From: Amycolatopsis taiwanensis DSM 45107 | GTDB taxonomy: Bacteria > Actinomycetota > Actinomycetes > Mycobacteriales > Pseudonocardiaceae | DNA length: 64,000 nt | Direction of reading: 5' to 3' | Assembly (NCBI RefSeq): GCF_000519205.1 | Contig: NZ_JAFB01000043.1 | Span: forward strand, 16,551 to 80,550 | Part shown: positions 49,526-58,162 of the stretch, in pieces | How positions within the stretch are numbered: the stretch's first letter is position 1 | Layout of the letters: every line of letters starts with the position of its first letter | Notes under the pieces: model-generated | The model's input: the letters and a program-made list of their open reading frames with translations, nothing else | Databases searched by the model: none | Told to the model about the DNA's origin: nothing | Translations under genes and position numbers: made by a program

Positions 49526-50530
49526 ATGGCAAGACGCGCAGCGCGGGACGACTCCTTGGTCCCGCCGGCGATCGCGCCGATGCTCCCCGTCACCGGTGCC
49601 GAGCCGGTCCCCGACGATCCTCGATGCTCCTATGAGTTCAAATGGGACGGGTACCGGGCGTGCATGCGCCTGGCCCCGGACGGCACGATGCTGTTGACCA
49701 GCCGCAACGGCAACGACCTCACCCCCGACTACCCCGAGCTCGGCGGTGCGCTGGACGGCGCACTACGCGGCCAGGCCGCCGTCCTCGACGGCGAAATCAT
49801 CGCGCTCGACGAGCAGGGCCGCCCCGATTTCTCGCTGCTCCAGAACCGGCGAGCCCACCGGCAACCGGTCAGCTACTTCGCCTTCGACCTGCTCCTGCTG
49901 GACGACACGCCGCTGCTGCGCCAGCCCTACTCGCGGCGCCGCGAACTGCTCGAACAGCTCAGCCCGCCCGATCCGAACGTGCTGGCCATCCCGCCGTCCT
50001 ACCGGCACGCCGACCTCGCGGCGGCCGGCCTGACGCCGAACGGGCTGCTGGAGGTGGCGGCACGGTCGCACCTCGAAGGCGTGATCGCGAAGCTCAGCAC
50101 GTCGCACTACTCCCCCGGCCGGCGCGGCCCGGCCTGGATGAAGTACCCGCTGTTCCGCACGCAGGAGGTGGTGGTCGGCGGCTGGCGGGCCGGGCAGGGC
50201 CGCCGCTCGGGCACTCTCGGCGCCTTGCTGCTCGGTGCGCACGACCCGGCCACCGGGCGCCTGCGCTACATCGGCGACGTCGGCACCGGGTTCTCCGACC
50301 GGACACTGGACGACCTGCACCAGCGGCTCACCCCACTGGAACGCCCGGCCAGCCCGTTCGCCACCGAGGTACCGCGCGATCACGCGCGCGGCGCACACTG
50401 GGTGGAGCCGAAGCTGGTCGGCGAGGTCACCTACCGCCGGTTCACCACCGACGGGCGGCTCCGGCACACGGCGTGGCGCGGACTGCGGCCGGATCGGGAG
50501 CCAAGCGAGGCCGTGGTGCCGGAGGGCTGA
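49526..50530 (+). CDS. ATP-dependent DNA ligase (LigC/LigD ligase-domain type)
   Basis: A 334-residue ligase with adenylation and OB domains. The nucleotidyl-lysine motif I is CSYEFKWDGYRACMRL; further motifs: LLTSRNGNDLTPDYPEL (III-like), AVLDGEIIALDEQGRPDF, HLEGVIAKLSTSHYSPG (IV) and GPAWMKYPLFRTQEVVVGGW (V). It seals nicks in non-homologous end joining or base repair. The next gene is a LigD-type polymerase, so the two parts of LigD occur as separate genes. No ku gene is in the window. ATG at 49526 after CGGAGG. Confidence 0.92.
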   Translation: MARRAARDDSLVPPAIAPMLPVTGAEPVPDDPRCSYEFKWDGYRACMRLAPDGTMLLTSRNGNDLTPDYPELGGALDGALRGQAAVLDGEIIALDEQGRPDFSLLQNRRAHRQPVSYFAFDLLLLDDTPLLRQPYSRRRELLEQLSPPDPNVLAIPPSYRHADLAAAGLTPNGLLEVAARSHLEGVIAKLSTSHYSPGRRGPAWMKYPLFRTQEVVVGGWRAGQGRRSGTLGALLLGAHDPATGRLRYIGDVGTGFSDRTLDDLHQRLTPLERPASPFATEVPRDHARGAHWVEPKLVGEVTYRRFTTDGRLRHTAWRGLRPDREPSEAVVPEG

Positions 50531-50568
50531 CCAGGGCGAGGCAGCGAAAAGCGGAGAGGAGGCCGACC

Positions 50569-51507
50569 GTGGCGCAGGACCGGGTCACCGTCCAGGTCGC
50601 CTATCGACAGCTGACGCTGTCCAATCTGGACAAGGTGCTCTACCCACGGGACGGGTTCACGAAGGCGGCGGTGATCAGCTACTACAGCAGGATCGCACCG
50701 GTGCTGCTGCCGCACCTGCAGGACCGGCCGGTGACATTCGTGCGCTACCCAGACGGCGTGGGGAACGGGGCGTTCTTCGAAAAGGACGTGTCCCGGCACG
50801 CCCCCGACTGGGTACGGACCGTCCGGCTGACCGGCAGCGGTTCGCGCGGGCGCGGTGAGCCCGTCGACTATCCGCTGCTCGACGACCTGCCCGCGCTGGT
50901 GTGGGCGGCCAAGCTCGCCGCACTGGAACTGCACGTCCCACAGTGGACGGTCGCGCGCGACGCCACCCGGCGGAACCCGGACCGGCTGGTGTTCGACCTC
51001 GACCCCGGTGCGCCCGCCACCGTCGTCGAGTGCTGCCGGGCCGCCGAACGCCTCCGCGAGATTCTGGTGGACGACGGCCTGACCCCGCTGGCGAAGACCA
51101 GCGGGTCCAAGGGCCTGCAGATCTACTGTGGAGTCCGCACGCGTCAGCCGGCCGACACCTCGGCCTACGCCAAGGCCCTCGCGGAGCGGCTCGCCCACCA
51201 GACACCGGATCAGGTGGTGTCGAAGATGAGGAAATCGTTGCGCCGTGGGAAGGTCTTGGTGGACTGGAGTCAGAACAACCCGGGGAAGACCACGATCGCA
51301 CCCTACTCGTTGCGCGGCCGCGAACGGCCCACCGTGTCCACCCCGGTCACCTGGGACGAGGTTCACGCCTGCCACCGGCCGGACGATCTGGTGTTCACCG
51401 CCCCGGAAGTCCTGGAGCGGGTCCGCGAGCACGGTGACCTGTTCGCCGAGCTCACCGAAACCCAGGCGCCACTCCCCCACCACCGAGGCCACAGAGGGGT
51501 TCCATGA
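50569..51507 (+). CDS. LigD-type primase-polymerase (NHEJ polymerase)
   Basis: A 312-residue archaeo-eukaryotic-primase-like polymerase. It starts VAQDRVTVQVAYRQLTLSNL with DKVLYPRDGFTKAAVISYYS; the catalytic D-x-D is LVFDLDPGAP, and the motifs SGSKGLQIYCGV and VLVDWSQNNPGKTTIAPYSL are standard. It fills ends with ribo- or deoxynucleotides in end joining. The GTG at 50569 has GAGAGGA upstream. Its stop overlaps the next start (ATGA). Confidence 0.92.
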   Translation: MAQDRVTVQVAYRQLTLSNLDKVLYPRDGFTKAAVISYYSRIAPVLLPHLQDRPVTFVRYPDGVGNGAFFEKDVSRHAPDWVRTVRLTGSGSRGRGEPVDYPLLDDLPALVWAAKLAALELHVPQWTVARDATRRNPDRLVFDLDPGAPATVVECCRAAERLREILVDDGLTPLAKTSGSKGLQIYCGVRTRQPADTSAYAKALAERLAHQTPDQVVSKMRKSLRRGKVLVDWSQNNPGKTTIAPYSLRGRERPTVSTPVTWDEVHACHRPDDLVFTAPEVLERVREHGDLFAELTETQAPLPHHRGHRGVP

Positions 51508-52406
51508 AGGCGAGGAAGCGCACCGCGGCGGTCCTGGCGATCGCGGCCATCCTCCTGTCCGTGTCATGTGGACAGCCGGACACCGAGCCTTCGCCGATCG
51601 GCACCATCCCACCCGCTTCCCTGCCCGCGCCGGCACCCGGTCCCGGAATCGTCCCGCGGCCGGATCACGTGGTCGTCGTGGTGCTGGAGAACCATGGCCC
51701 GGAACAGGTACTGGGCAGCGGGTCGGCGCCCTATCTGGACCAGCTGGCCGCGACCGGCGCCCTGTTCACCAACGCCACCGCTATCACGCATCCCAGCCAG
51801 CCGAACTATCTCGCGCTGTTCTCCGGTGACACGCAGGGCGTCACCGACGACTCGTGCCCACACATCTTCACTACGCCGAACCTCGGCGAGCAGTTACTCA
51901 CCTCCGCGCACGGGTTCGTCGGTTACGCCGAAGACCTACCCGGAGTCGGGTACAGCGGCTGCGGGTTCGGCGGCTACGCCCGCAAGCACAGCCCGTGGGT
52001 CGACTTCAGCACGGTACCGGCCGACGCCACCCGTCCGCTCACGGAGTTCGGGCCGAACTACTCGACGTTGCCGGCCGTTTCGTTCGTGATCCCCAACCTC
52101 TGCCACGACATGCACGATTGCGACGTCGCCACCGGTGACGCGTGGCTGCGGGACAACCTGGACGGATTCGTCCAGTGGTCGGCCACGCACAACAGCCTGC
52201 TGGTGGTCACCTTCGACGAGGCGGAGGACAGCTCCCCCACCAACCAGATCCCGCTGATCCTCGCCGGCCCGATGGTCCGGCCTGGTGTCTACTCCGAGCC
52301 GGTGAACCATTACCGTCTGCTGAGGACGATCGAGGCGATGTACGGACTACCCCCGTTGGGGCACGCCGCGGACACCCCACCGCTGCTCGACGTGTGGCAC
52401 TCCTGA
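51504..52406 (+). CDS. Lipoprotein phosphoesterase (acid phosphatase/phospholipase C-like)
   Basis: A 300-residue exported protein. A type II signal peptide ends at LLSVSCGQ (lipid-modified C22), then a Pro-rich linker, then an alkaline-phosphatase-like fold: HVVVVVLENHGPEQVLG, AITHPSQPNYLALFSGD (nucleophile S region), FVIPNLCHDMHDCD, and LLVVTFDEAED. Members cleave phosphomonoesters or phospholipids outside the cell. It is coupled by a 4-bp overlap to the repair polymerase, an unexpected pairing. Confidence 0.85.
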   Translation: MKARKRTAAVLAIAAILLSVSCGQPDTEPSPIGTIPPASLPAPAPGPGIVPRPDHVVVVVLENHGPEQVLGSGSAPYLDQLAATGALFTNATAITHPSQPNYLALFSGDTQGVTDDSCPHIFTTPNLGEQLLTSAHGFVGYAEDLPGVGYSGCGFGGYARKHSPWVDFSTVPADATRPLTEFGPNYSTLPAVSFVIPNLCHDMHDCDVATGDAWLRDNLDGFVQWSATHNSLLVVTFDEAEDSSPTNQIPLILAGPMVRPGVYSEPVNHYRLLRTIEAMYGLPPLGHAADTPPLLDVWHS

Positions 52407-52435
52407 ATCCGCAGCCCGGACGTCGAGGAACAGCC

Positions 52436-52756
52436 TCAAGGCGACTCGGCCGCGGCGAGGCGCAGGATCGGACCGAGCAAGCCCGGGAAGCGATCGCTCA
52501 GATCGTCGGCGCGTAGCCGGATCCGCCGATGCCGGCCGTCGACGGCCATGCTGATCAACCCGGCCTCACGCAGGATTCGCCAGTGGTTGGACAGCGTCGA
52601 TATCGGTACATCCAAACCATCGGCGAGAGCGGCACAGGTCGACTCGGGATTCGCCGAAGCCCGCCGCACCAATTCCAGGCGCACCGGGTCACCGATCGCG
52701 TGCAGCACTAGCGCGAGCGTCAGCGCCTCGCGTGCGGGCTGGGGTAGCGGTCGCAT
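52436..52756 (-). CDS. ArsR-family regulator
   Basis: A 106-residue winged-helix protein: ALVLHAIGDPVRLELVRRAS, ADGLDVPISTLSNHWRILRE and an arginine-rich wing (VDGRHRRIRLRADDL). No cysteine metal site is visible on the recognition helix, so it probably senses an organic ligand. It faces a decayed MFS exporter gene, with a perfect operator in the gap. GTG 52771 is an alternative start. Confidence 0.85.
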   Translation of the reverse strand: MRPLPQPAREALTLALVLHAIGDPVRLELVRRASANPESTCAALADGLDVPISTLSNHWRILREAGLISMAVDGRHRRIRLRADDLSDRFPGLLGPILRLAAAESP

Positions 52757-52774
52757 GCCTCGACGATACACCCC

Positions 52775-52801
52775 AGTTCGATACTTCGAGATTATCGAAC
52801 T
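52775..52801. promoter_or_regulatory. ArsR operator
   Basis: AGTTCGATA (52775-52783) and TATCGAACT (52793-52801), perfect 9-bp arms with a 9-base spacer, between the ArsR gene and the split MFS gene; TATGAT (52801-52806) may be the -10 of the latter. Confidence 0.75.
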
Positions 52802-52837
52802 ATGATTTGGGCATCCGCGTCAGGAGAGGGGCAAGCG

Positions 52838-52994
52838 TTGACCGCACACAAAGACTCAACGAAGGCTGGATCATCTGTTGCCGTAGCCATTCGATCGGCG
52901 CGAGCAGCGTTGCTCACAGTGACCTGCCTCGGGCAGTTCATGGTGTTGCTCGACAGCACGATCGTTGGTGCAGCGCTGCCCGATATTTATCTCG
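52838..52994 (+). pseudogene. 5' piece of a split DHA2-type MFS exporter gene
   Basis: After an AGGAG, the frame from TTG 52838 reads LTAHKDSTKAGSSVAVAIRS then LLTVTCLGQFMVLLDSTIV and GAALPDI, the first membrane helix of EmrB/QacA-like 14-TM drug exporters (motif L-D-x-T-I-V-x-x-A-L-P-x-I). Homology ends at about 52994 in the middle of loop 1. The protein continues 1.3 kb further on (54316 onward), so the gene was interrupted by insertion. Confidence 0.8.
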
Positions 52995-52999
52995 ACATT

Positions 53000-53173
53000 T
53001 TGACGGCGTGCCGTCGACGCCCCCGCATCCCGCGCTCTGCGCTTCCGTAGCGCTTGATGTAGTCGTTCAGAATGGCGGTCTGCGGGTCCCAGAGGTTCGA
53101 CACCGCGCCCGGCGAACAGCGCCAAAGGAGACTCCGGAGAAGGCGCGCTGTCCTGAGCCTCCTTGAAAGCCAC
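53000..53173 (-). pseudogene. 5' fragment of an unidentified gene inside the insert
   Basis: A GTG at 53173 with GGGAGGAA 3 bases upstream starts VAFKEAQDSAPSPESPLALF. After a one-base shift the sequence continues SNLWDPQTAILNDYIKRYG. Both parts look coding, and the fragment ends at the left border of the insert. The S-P-E-S-P-x-A-L-F opening recalls some DEAD/DEAH helicase N-termini, but this is a weak impression. Confidence 0.35.
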
Positions 53174-53437
53174 GGTTCCTCCCTGACGTGCCGGGACGGG
53201 TAAGACCGTTCCCGGCCTACTGGTGGATTCCCGCCAGCACTCACACCGCTCGTACACCCCGTTTGTCGGGCGCGTTGCACACGGCCGCGCGGTAGCCAGC
53301 CGGTCGTCGGCTGAATGGCCGCGATGGCGTGTGGGGCAAGGTGGCGGTCTTGGCCAATTGCCACCCAAATGGTCGATCCGCAATCGCGGCGATTGTGGAA
53401 TATTAGATAGGGAAGTCAACCAGATTTTGGGGGGATC

Positions 53438-53812
53438 ATGATTAGTAGCGTACGGAAGTCCGCCTCGATTGTCGGGGCACTGGCGGCATCGTTCGCCCTT
53501 TTCGTGCCAGCGGCCCAGGCTGATGAGATCGGGCCCATGCATTACTCCTGTGGACAGGCCCGCCCTCCGCAGTTGGACGGCTCGGCGTTCGTGAGCGCGA
53601 CCACTACGACGGGCGTCTACAGGGGTTCCTCGTTTGGGTGTGGGGCTAACGGCACAATGGTGCCAGGCGACAAACTGGATTATTACTGCTATACCCTCGG
53701 AAACGACGGCAACACATGGACATACTTGTCCGTCTATGAGCGAGGTTTCGCGGGCTGGGCGCTGGATGATTTCCTGCCTAACAACGGTAGTTCGGTGCAC
53801 TGCCCGATATGA
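53438..53812 (+). CDS. Small secreted protein, SH3-like
   Basis: A 124-residue protein with a Sec signal peptide (MISSVRKSASIVGALAAS, cleavage after AQA). The mature about 95 residues contain YSCGQ and four further cysteines and a pattern like bacterial SH3 domains: LDYYCYTLGNDGNTWTYLSV then GWALDDFLPNNG. TTGGGGGGATC precedes the ATG. Codon use is less G/C-biased than in neighbours. It lies inside the segment that splits the MFS gene, so it was probably acquired with it. Function unknown. Confidence 0.75.
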   Translation: MISSVRKSASIVGALAASFALFVPAAQADEIGPMHYSCGQARPPQLDGSAFVSATTTTGVYRGSSFGCGANGTMVPGDKLDYYCYTLGNDGNTWTYLSVYERGFAGWALDDFLPNNGSSVHCPI

Positions 53813-53950
53813 GCCAAGCGCCTCAAGCAGCCAGCCTGTGTCGGTGAGCGCCGGTTTCGGTTGAGCAAGCCGGGTGTACACGTACCCGTTTCCGACAAGG
53901 CGGTGTGATCGTATTTGACCTTGTCACGGTTGCGGGCCGGGTGCATTGTG

Positions 53951-54199
53951 GTGATCGTGTTCGCGATTGTTGAGACCGGTGTCGTTGGGGCGAAAACGAG
54001 TTCGGCCCTCCGGCGTCGCGGCCGTGCGGATCGTATCCGTGTCGGCGCAATGTTCAGCGGGACCTGGGATTTCGAGGAGTACGAGAAGCTGCGCCTCTAC
54101 GATCTTGAGGCGGCGCTGCAGCGTGCGTTGGCGGCAATGAACCGATTTGGAGGCAGCGGCTCCGGGACTGCCACAGGCTGCTGCCGGTCTCGTCGATGA
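53951..54199 (+). CDS. Possible small unknown protein in the insert
   Basis: An 82-residue frame from GTG 53951: VIVFAIVETGVVGAKTSSAL, then RIRVGAMFSGTWDFEEYEKL and DLEAALQRALAAMNRFGG. The helical middle part looks coding, but the end (GCCRSRR) does not, and there is no clear ribosome site. It may be a fragment or frameshifted. Confidence 0.25.
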   Translation: MIVFAIVETGVVGAKTSSALRRRGRADRIRVGAMFSGTWDFEEYEKLRLYDLEAALQRALAAMNRFGGSGSGTATGCCRSRR

Positions 54200-54315
54200 T
54201 GCGTTCAGCTCGCAAGAAGGGCTCCCATGCTCGAAGAGCGATCATGATCGCCTGGACGCGTTAATGACCCTCCAGAGCCCCAAGATTATCGAGATAACGG
54301 GATGCAGCAGCGGTT

Positions 54316-55240
54316 GTACACCAATTGAACGGTCTGCAATGGATTGTCGACGCCTACGTGCTGCTGGTCGCCATGCTGTTGCTGTCGGGCGGCGTTTTCG
54401 CCCGACCGTTTCGGCCGCAAGCGAGTGTTCCTGGCCGGCGTCGCGGTGTTCACCGTCGCGTCCGTGCTGTGTTTCGTCGCGCCCTCGATCGGTTGGCTGA
54501 TCACTGGACGGGTGGTGCAGGGCATCGGAGCCGCGGCGCTGAGCCCCGCGTCGCTGGCCCTGCTCGCCGCCGCCCATCCCCTGCCATCGGAACGAGAAGG
54601 CAATCGGGCGGTGGGCCGGATTCAGCGGAATCGGCCTGGCCGCCGGACCGTTGCCGTCAATCTGCCCATCGGCGCGGTCCTTCTGCTGGCCGGGCTACGC
54701 AGCCTGGGCGAGTCCCGCAATCCGAGCGCGCCCGCAATCGCATCCCGGGGCGGCCCTGTCCGTTCTGGGGGGCTGACCTACCGCCTGATCGAGGGCGGCT
54801 CGCGCGGCTGGACCTCACCGGTGACCCTGGGCGGCTTCACCACCGCCGTGGTGATCCTCGCCGCCTTCGTCACCATCGGCCTGACTGGGGCTGCTGGCAC
54901 TGGGCTTCGTGCACGCGGACACCGGCTACGGAAACGTGTGGTGGCGGCTGACGGTCGTCGGCATCGGCTTCGACCTGACCATGTCCCCACTGACCAGCGC
55001 CGCCATCCAGGCGGTCAACCCGTAGGAGGGCGGCCTCGCGTCGGGCATCAGCAGCACCCGGCAGATTGGCACGGTACTCGGCGTGGCCGTACTCGGAGCC
55101 TGTCCGCGACCGGGAATCCGGCGGCGCCTCCTTCGAGGCCAGCCTCGACAGCGCCTTCATCGCAGCCGGCACCATCACCTTGACCACCGCCGTGCTCACC
55201 GGCCTGTGGCTGGTGAAGTTCAGTGTCACGGCGTGTGAAT
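54316..55240 (+). pseudogene. 3' part of the split MFS exporter gene, frameshifted and deleted
   Basis: It resumes as LNGLQWIVDAYVLLVAMLLL (second helix), shifts frame at about 54402, and continues DRFGRKRVFLAGVAVFTVAS and GRVVQGIGAAALSPASLALL (MFS motifs A and C). Internal deletions follow after about 54590, then VNLPIGAVLLLAGLRSLGES, another shift near 54890, an in-frame TAG at 55023 (AIQAVNP-stop), and GISSTRQIGTVLGVAVLGA. It cannot make a functional exporter. Confidence 0.85.
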
Positions 55241-55375
55241 CGCTCATTCGGCATCGCGGACGCTTCGGCGCTGAAGTCGTGTGCGTGCTGGAACTCCCAT
55301 GCTGCTCGGCGGCCTGCGAGCCGGATGACGCTTGCGAAGGCGGCGGCCGCCCGCGTTCTAATAGACGGAAGCTAC

Positions 55376-56461
55376 TCAGCGCAGTACGGCCGCCAGCAGG
55401 TCGGCCCCTAGCGCCGCCAGATCGGGCAGATTGAGGGTGTACCGGACGTAACGACCGCGCCGCCGAGCCGTGAGCAGGCCCGCGCGGCGCAGGACGGCAA
55501 GATGGCGGGACACCTCCGGGGGTGAGAGTTCCCAGAAGTGGGCCAGCTCGCCGGTGGTGTGCGGGCCGCGAGCCAGGGTGCGCAGTAGCCGCAGGCGTAC
55601 CGGATGCGAGAGCGCCTCCAGCCGGAGGGTGACCGTCTCCAGAGAGACCGGCTCCGCCGGAGTCGGCTCGGCGACGGGGTACTGCACCACCGGATGCCAC
55701 CCGGGCGCGTGGACCGCCACTAGGTGCGGGCGGCCGAAGACGCTGGGGATGAAGGTGACCCCGGCGCCACGGGCGGCGGTGGCCTTGTCCTGCACCTTGT
55801 CCACGATGATGCAGTCGCCGTCCGGGGCCAGGGTGACCGCGCCGGAGACCGAGGCGAGTGCCGCCCCGATGCCGTGGCGCCTGAGCAGTTCGTTCTTCAG
55901 TCGCAGATCGCTGGCGAGCTGCACCGCGACGTCCGCCCAGGCGCCGTCGAAGAAGGCTCCGGCGCATTCTTCGAGGGTCTGGCGCACCCGCGCTCGCACC
56001 CCGGCCGGGTCCGCGAGCAGCCGTTCCGCGAAGGCCTCCTGCTGCGCGCCGCGGGCCTGGGCCACGTCCAGGGCCCGCTCGCGCGCCGTCGGGTCGGAGA
56101 GCGGCGACGCCCCAGGAAAATGGACCCGGTTGCTGCCGCACGTGGTGACGAGCGCGGCGGTCACATACGTTTCGTCGTCGATCCGGTCCACGTCGTCCAA
56201 CTCCTCGGCGAGGGTCGGCCGGGGCCGCGCCGGAATCAGGAAGTCGGCCTGTGAGGAACGCCAGAGGAACTCCGCCTCCCTGAGCCGCTCGGCCAGCTCC
56301 GGCCGCAGCCCGGCCCAGACGTCCGCGGCCCAGCCGGCGAACTGCGGATGGTGCCCGGGTTCGGCCAGCACGTGCAGCATCGCGGTCAGCTCGGCCAGCG
56401 GGGAGGCGGCGAACCGCACTCGCTCGAACGGCAGACCGCTGATGTCGATCCTCAGCGTCAC
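55376..56461 (-). CDS. DUF5937/ArsR-type winged-helix regulator
   Basis: A 361-residue protein. An N-terminal domain of about 270 residues (MTLRIDISGLPFERVRFAAS ... VTFIPSVFGRPHL) is typical of DUF5937 fused regulators, followed by a C-terminal ArsR-like HTH: LSHPVRLRLLRTLARGPHTT, LSPPEVSRHLAVLRRAGLL and RYVRYTL. The N-terminal domain presumably binds a ligand. It is divergent from an MFS exporter gene with a perfect palindrome in between. Confidence 0.85.
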   Translation of the reverse strand: MTLRIDISGLPFERVRFAASPLAELTAMLHVLAEPGHHPQFAGWAADVWAGLRPELAERLREAEFLWRSSQADFLIPARPRPTLAEELDDVDRIDDETYVTAALVTTCGSNRVHFPGASPLSDPTARERALDVAQARGAQQEAFAERLLADPAGVRARVRQTLEECAGAFFDGAWADVAVQLASDLRLKNELLRRHGIGAALASVSGAVTLAPDGDCIIVDKVQDKATAARGAGVTFIPSVFGRPHLVAVHAPGWHPVVQYPVAEPTPAEPVSLETVTLRLEALSHPVRLRLLRTLARGPHTTGELAHFWELSPPEVSRHLAVLRRAGLLTARRRGRYVRYTLNLPDLAALGADLLAAVLR

Positions 56462-56498
56462 CCCTTCATCATCGCTGGTCGAACGGCCGGCGACGGCA

Positions 56499-56523
56499 CC
56501 GATTGACGATGTGCGTCAATCGG
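56499..56523. promoter_or_regulatory. Operator between the ArsR-type regulator and the MFS gene
   Basis: CCGATTGACG (56499-56508) and CGTCAATCGG (56514-56523), perfect 10-bp arms with a 5-base centre, in the 99-bp gap between divergent starts at 56461 and 56561. Confidence 0.75.
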
Positions 56524-56560
56524 CGTGCCCCGCCCGGCGGCCGAACGCACCGTTGGCGCC

Positions 56561-57799
56561 ATGGCAACCACCCACAAGATCCAGCCGCGCGCCCTCGTCC
56601 GTGCCTCCGGAGGCCCCCGCTATGCCGTCGCTCTGGCCGTAGACGCACTCGGCACCGGCCTGCTACGGCCCTTCCTACTGCTCTACGGCGTGACGGTGCT
56701 GAGGCTGTCCGCGCCGGTCACCGGCACCGCCATGACGGCCGGCATCGTCGCGGGTCTGCTGTGCATGCCCGCGGTGGGCCGATGGCTGGACCGCGGCGCA
56801 CGCAGCACGGTCGTGGCGGCGTCGATGCTGGTGCGGGTGCTGGGCGTGGCGCTGCTACTGGCCACCCCAGCGGGGCACGTCTGGCTGTTCGCGACTGCGG
56901 CACTCTTCCTCGGCATCGGCAACCAGGCATGGCCAGCCGCCCACGCAGCTCTCGTGGCCACGGTCGCCCAGGGGCGGGAACGCGACGCCGCCCTCGCCGG
57001 GGCCCGCGCCCTGCGCAACGCCGCCCTGGGCGTCGGAGCACTCCTTGCCACCGTATGCCTGGCGGGCGGCACCACCGCACTGCGGGCGCTGGCAGTTGTC
57101 ACTGCGCTCGCCTACCTTGCCGCAGCCGTCTTGGCGTGGTCGGTCCACGTGTACGTACATCCAGCGGAAGCCGTCCCGGCCAAGGACCGGGACGACGAGC
57201 CCGCACCCCGGATGCTCGCGCTACTTGCCGCCAATGTGGTCTACGTCTTCTGCCTCAACGTCCCCGAGATCGCGCTCCCTCTGGTCCTGGTCACGCAGCT
57301 CCACGCGTCCCCGGTGTGGCCGGCAGCCGTCTTCGTGGCCAACACGGTGCTGGTCGTCACCCTGCAGGTGCCGGTCACCGTCCTGATGTCCCGCTTCTCC
57401 CGGCGGACCGTGCTGGCCCTCTCCGGCGTGGTGCTGGCCGTGTCCTACCTCGGCTTCCTCGCGGCCACCTCACTGGGAAACGGCTGGGGTGCCCCGGCCG
57501 TCGCCGCGGTGTCCGTGGTCTGCACGATCGGAGAGATCATCTACGCTGGCAGCGCCACCGCGCTCGTCACCGCCCTCGCCCCGGCCCATGTCCTGGGACG
57601 CGCCCTCGCTCGCTTCCAGCTCTCCACGGGCTTCGGCCTCGCCATCTCCCCGGCAGTCATCACCGGTCTCGCACCGCTCGGCCCGGCCGCCCTCTGGGGC
57701 GGCCTCGCCGGCGCGACACTCCTCTCCGCCTCCGCCGTTGCCGCCGAGAAAGATCAAGGAACGCGGCGTTGCCGCGGCCGGGCGCGAGCAGGCTTGTGA
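56561..57799 (+). CDS. MFS transporter
   Basis: A 412-residue protein with about 11-12 membrane helices (for example VALAVDALGTGLLRPFLLLY, GTAMTAGIVAGLLCMPAVGRWLDRG with MFS motif A, ALRALAVVTALAYLAAAVLA, VVLAVSYLGFLAATSLG). Probably an exporter, because its regulator is divergent. The ATG at 56561 (MATTHKIQPRALV) is preferred to GTG 56525, which would lie against the operator. Confidence 0.88.
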   Translation: MATTHKIQPRALVRASGGPRYAVALAVDALGTGLLRPFLLLYGVTVLRLSAPVTGTAMTAGIVAGLLCMPAVGRWLDRGARSTVVAASMLVRVLGVALLLATPAGHVWLFATAALFLGIGNQAWPAAHAALVATVAQGRERDAALAGARALRNAALGVGALLATVCLAGGTTALRALAVVTALAYLAAAVLAWSVHVYVHPAEAVPAKDRDDEPAPRMLALLAANVVYVFCLNVPEIALPLVLVTQLHASPVWPAAVFVANTVLVVTLQVPVTVLMSRFSRRTVLALSGVVLAVSYLGFLAATSLGNGWGAPAVAAVSVVCTIGEIIYAGSATALVTALAPAHVLGRALARFQLSTGFGLAISPAVITGLAPLGPAALWGGLAGATLLSASAVAAEKDQGTRRCRGRARAGL

Positions 57800-57819
57800 A
57801 CAGCTTTCGTGCCAACCCG

Positions 57820-58065
57820 TCACCGCCGCTTGAACAGGAAATACGCATCATCGGCACGGCCTTGTCGTTCCGCGACCGAGAAGTGATCGACCACCCACCC
57901 GGCGCCCTCGATCGCCTCGACCGCGGCCGACCACTCCTCGCTCGCGTACTCCTTTCGCGAAATATCCAGTCGGATGAGCGCGATGAACCGCTGCCGTCCG
58001 GCGTCATGTTCGGCCTTCGCCTTCGCGGCGAGTTCCTCGGGAGACGCCTTCCACGGGATTCCCAT
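57820..58065 (-). CDS. Small hypothetical protein
   Basis: An 81-residue cytosolic protein: MGIPWKASPEELAAKAKAEH, FIALIRLDISRKEYASEEWS, IEGAGWVVDHFSVAERQGRAD and DAYFLFKRR. A compact alpha/beta protein conserved in Streptomyces and relatives without known role. It converges with the MFS gene (20-bp gap). Confidence 0.75.
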   Translation of the reverse strand: MGIPWKASPEELAAKAKAEHDAGRQRFIALIRLDISRKEYASEEWSAAVEAIEGAGWVVDHFSVAERQGRADDAYFLFKRR

Positions 58066-58162
58066 GCGACCTATCCAACTGGCTTGAACATGTCTTCGTA
58101 AAGGACTTCGCCTCGCCCTCGACAACAGCGCGTTCGTCGCGGCCGGCTGATGAAGTCCGGTG

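Noticed and set aside
49642..50568. Extension of the LigD-type polymerase frame through the ligase gene
   Set aside because: The frame is open, but the translation across the ligase is arginine-rich shadow sequence; the real polymerase starts at the GTG at 50569 with a ribosome site.
52871..53881. A 336-codon minus-strand frame across the insert
   Set aside because: It is mostly antisense to the signal-peptide-bearing gene at 53438 and has no coherent domain; only the 53000-53173 part shows a plausible start.
58101..58160. Sequence after the small hypothetical gene resembling the C-terminal end of the decayed MFS gene (LDNSAFVAAG versus LDSAFIAAG)
   Set aside because: The match is too short to claim a second MFS remnant or a duplication.
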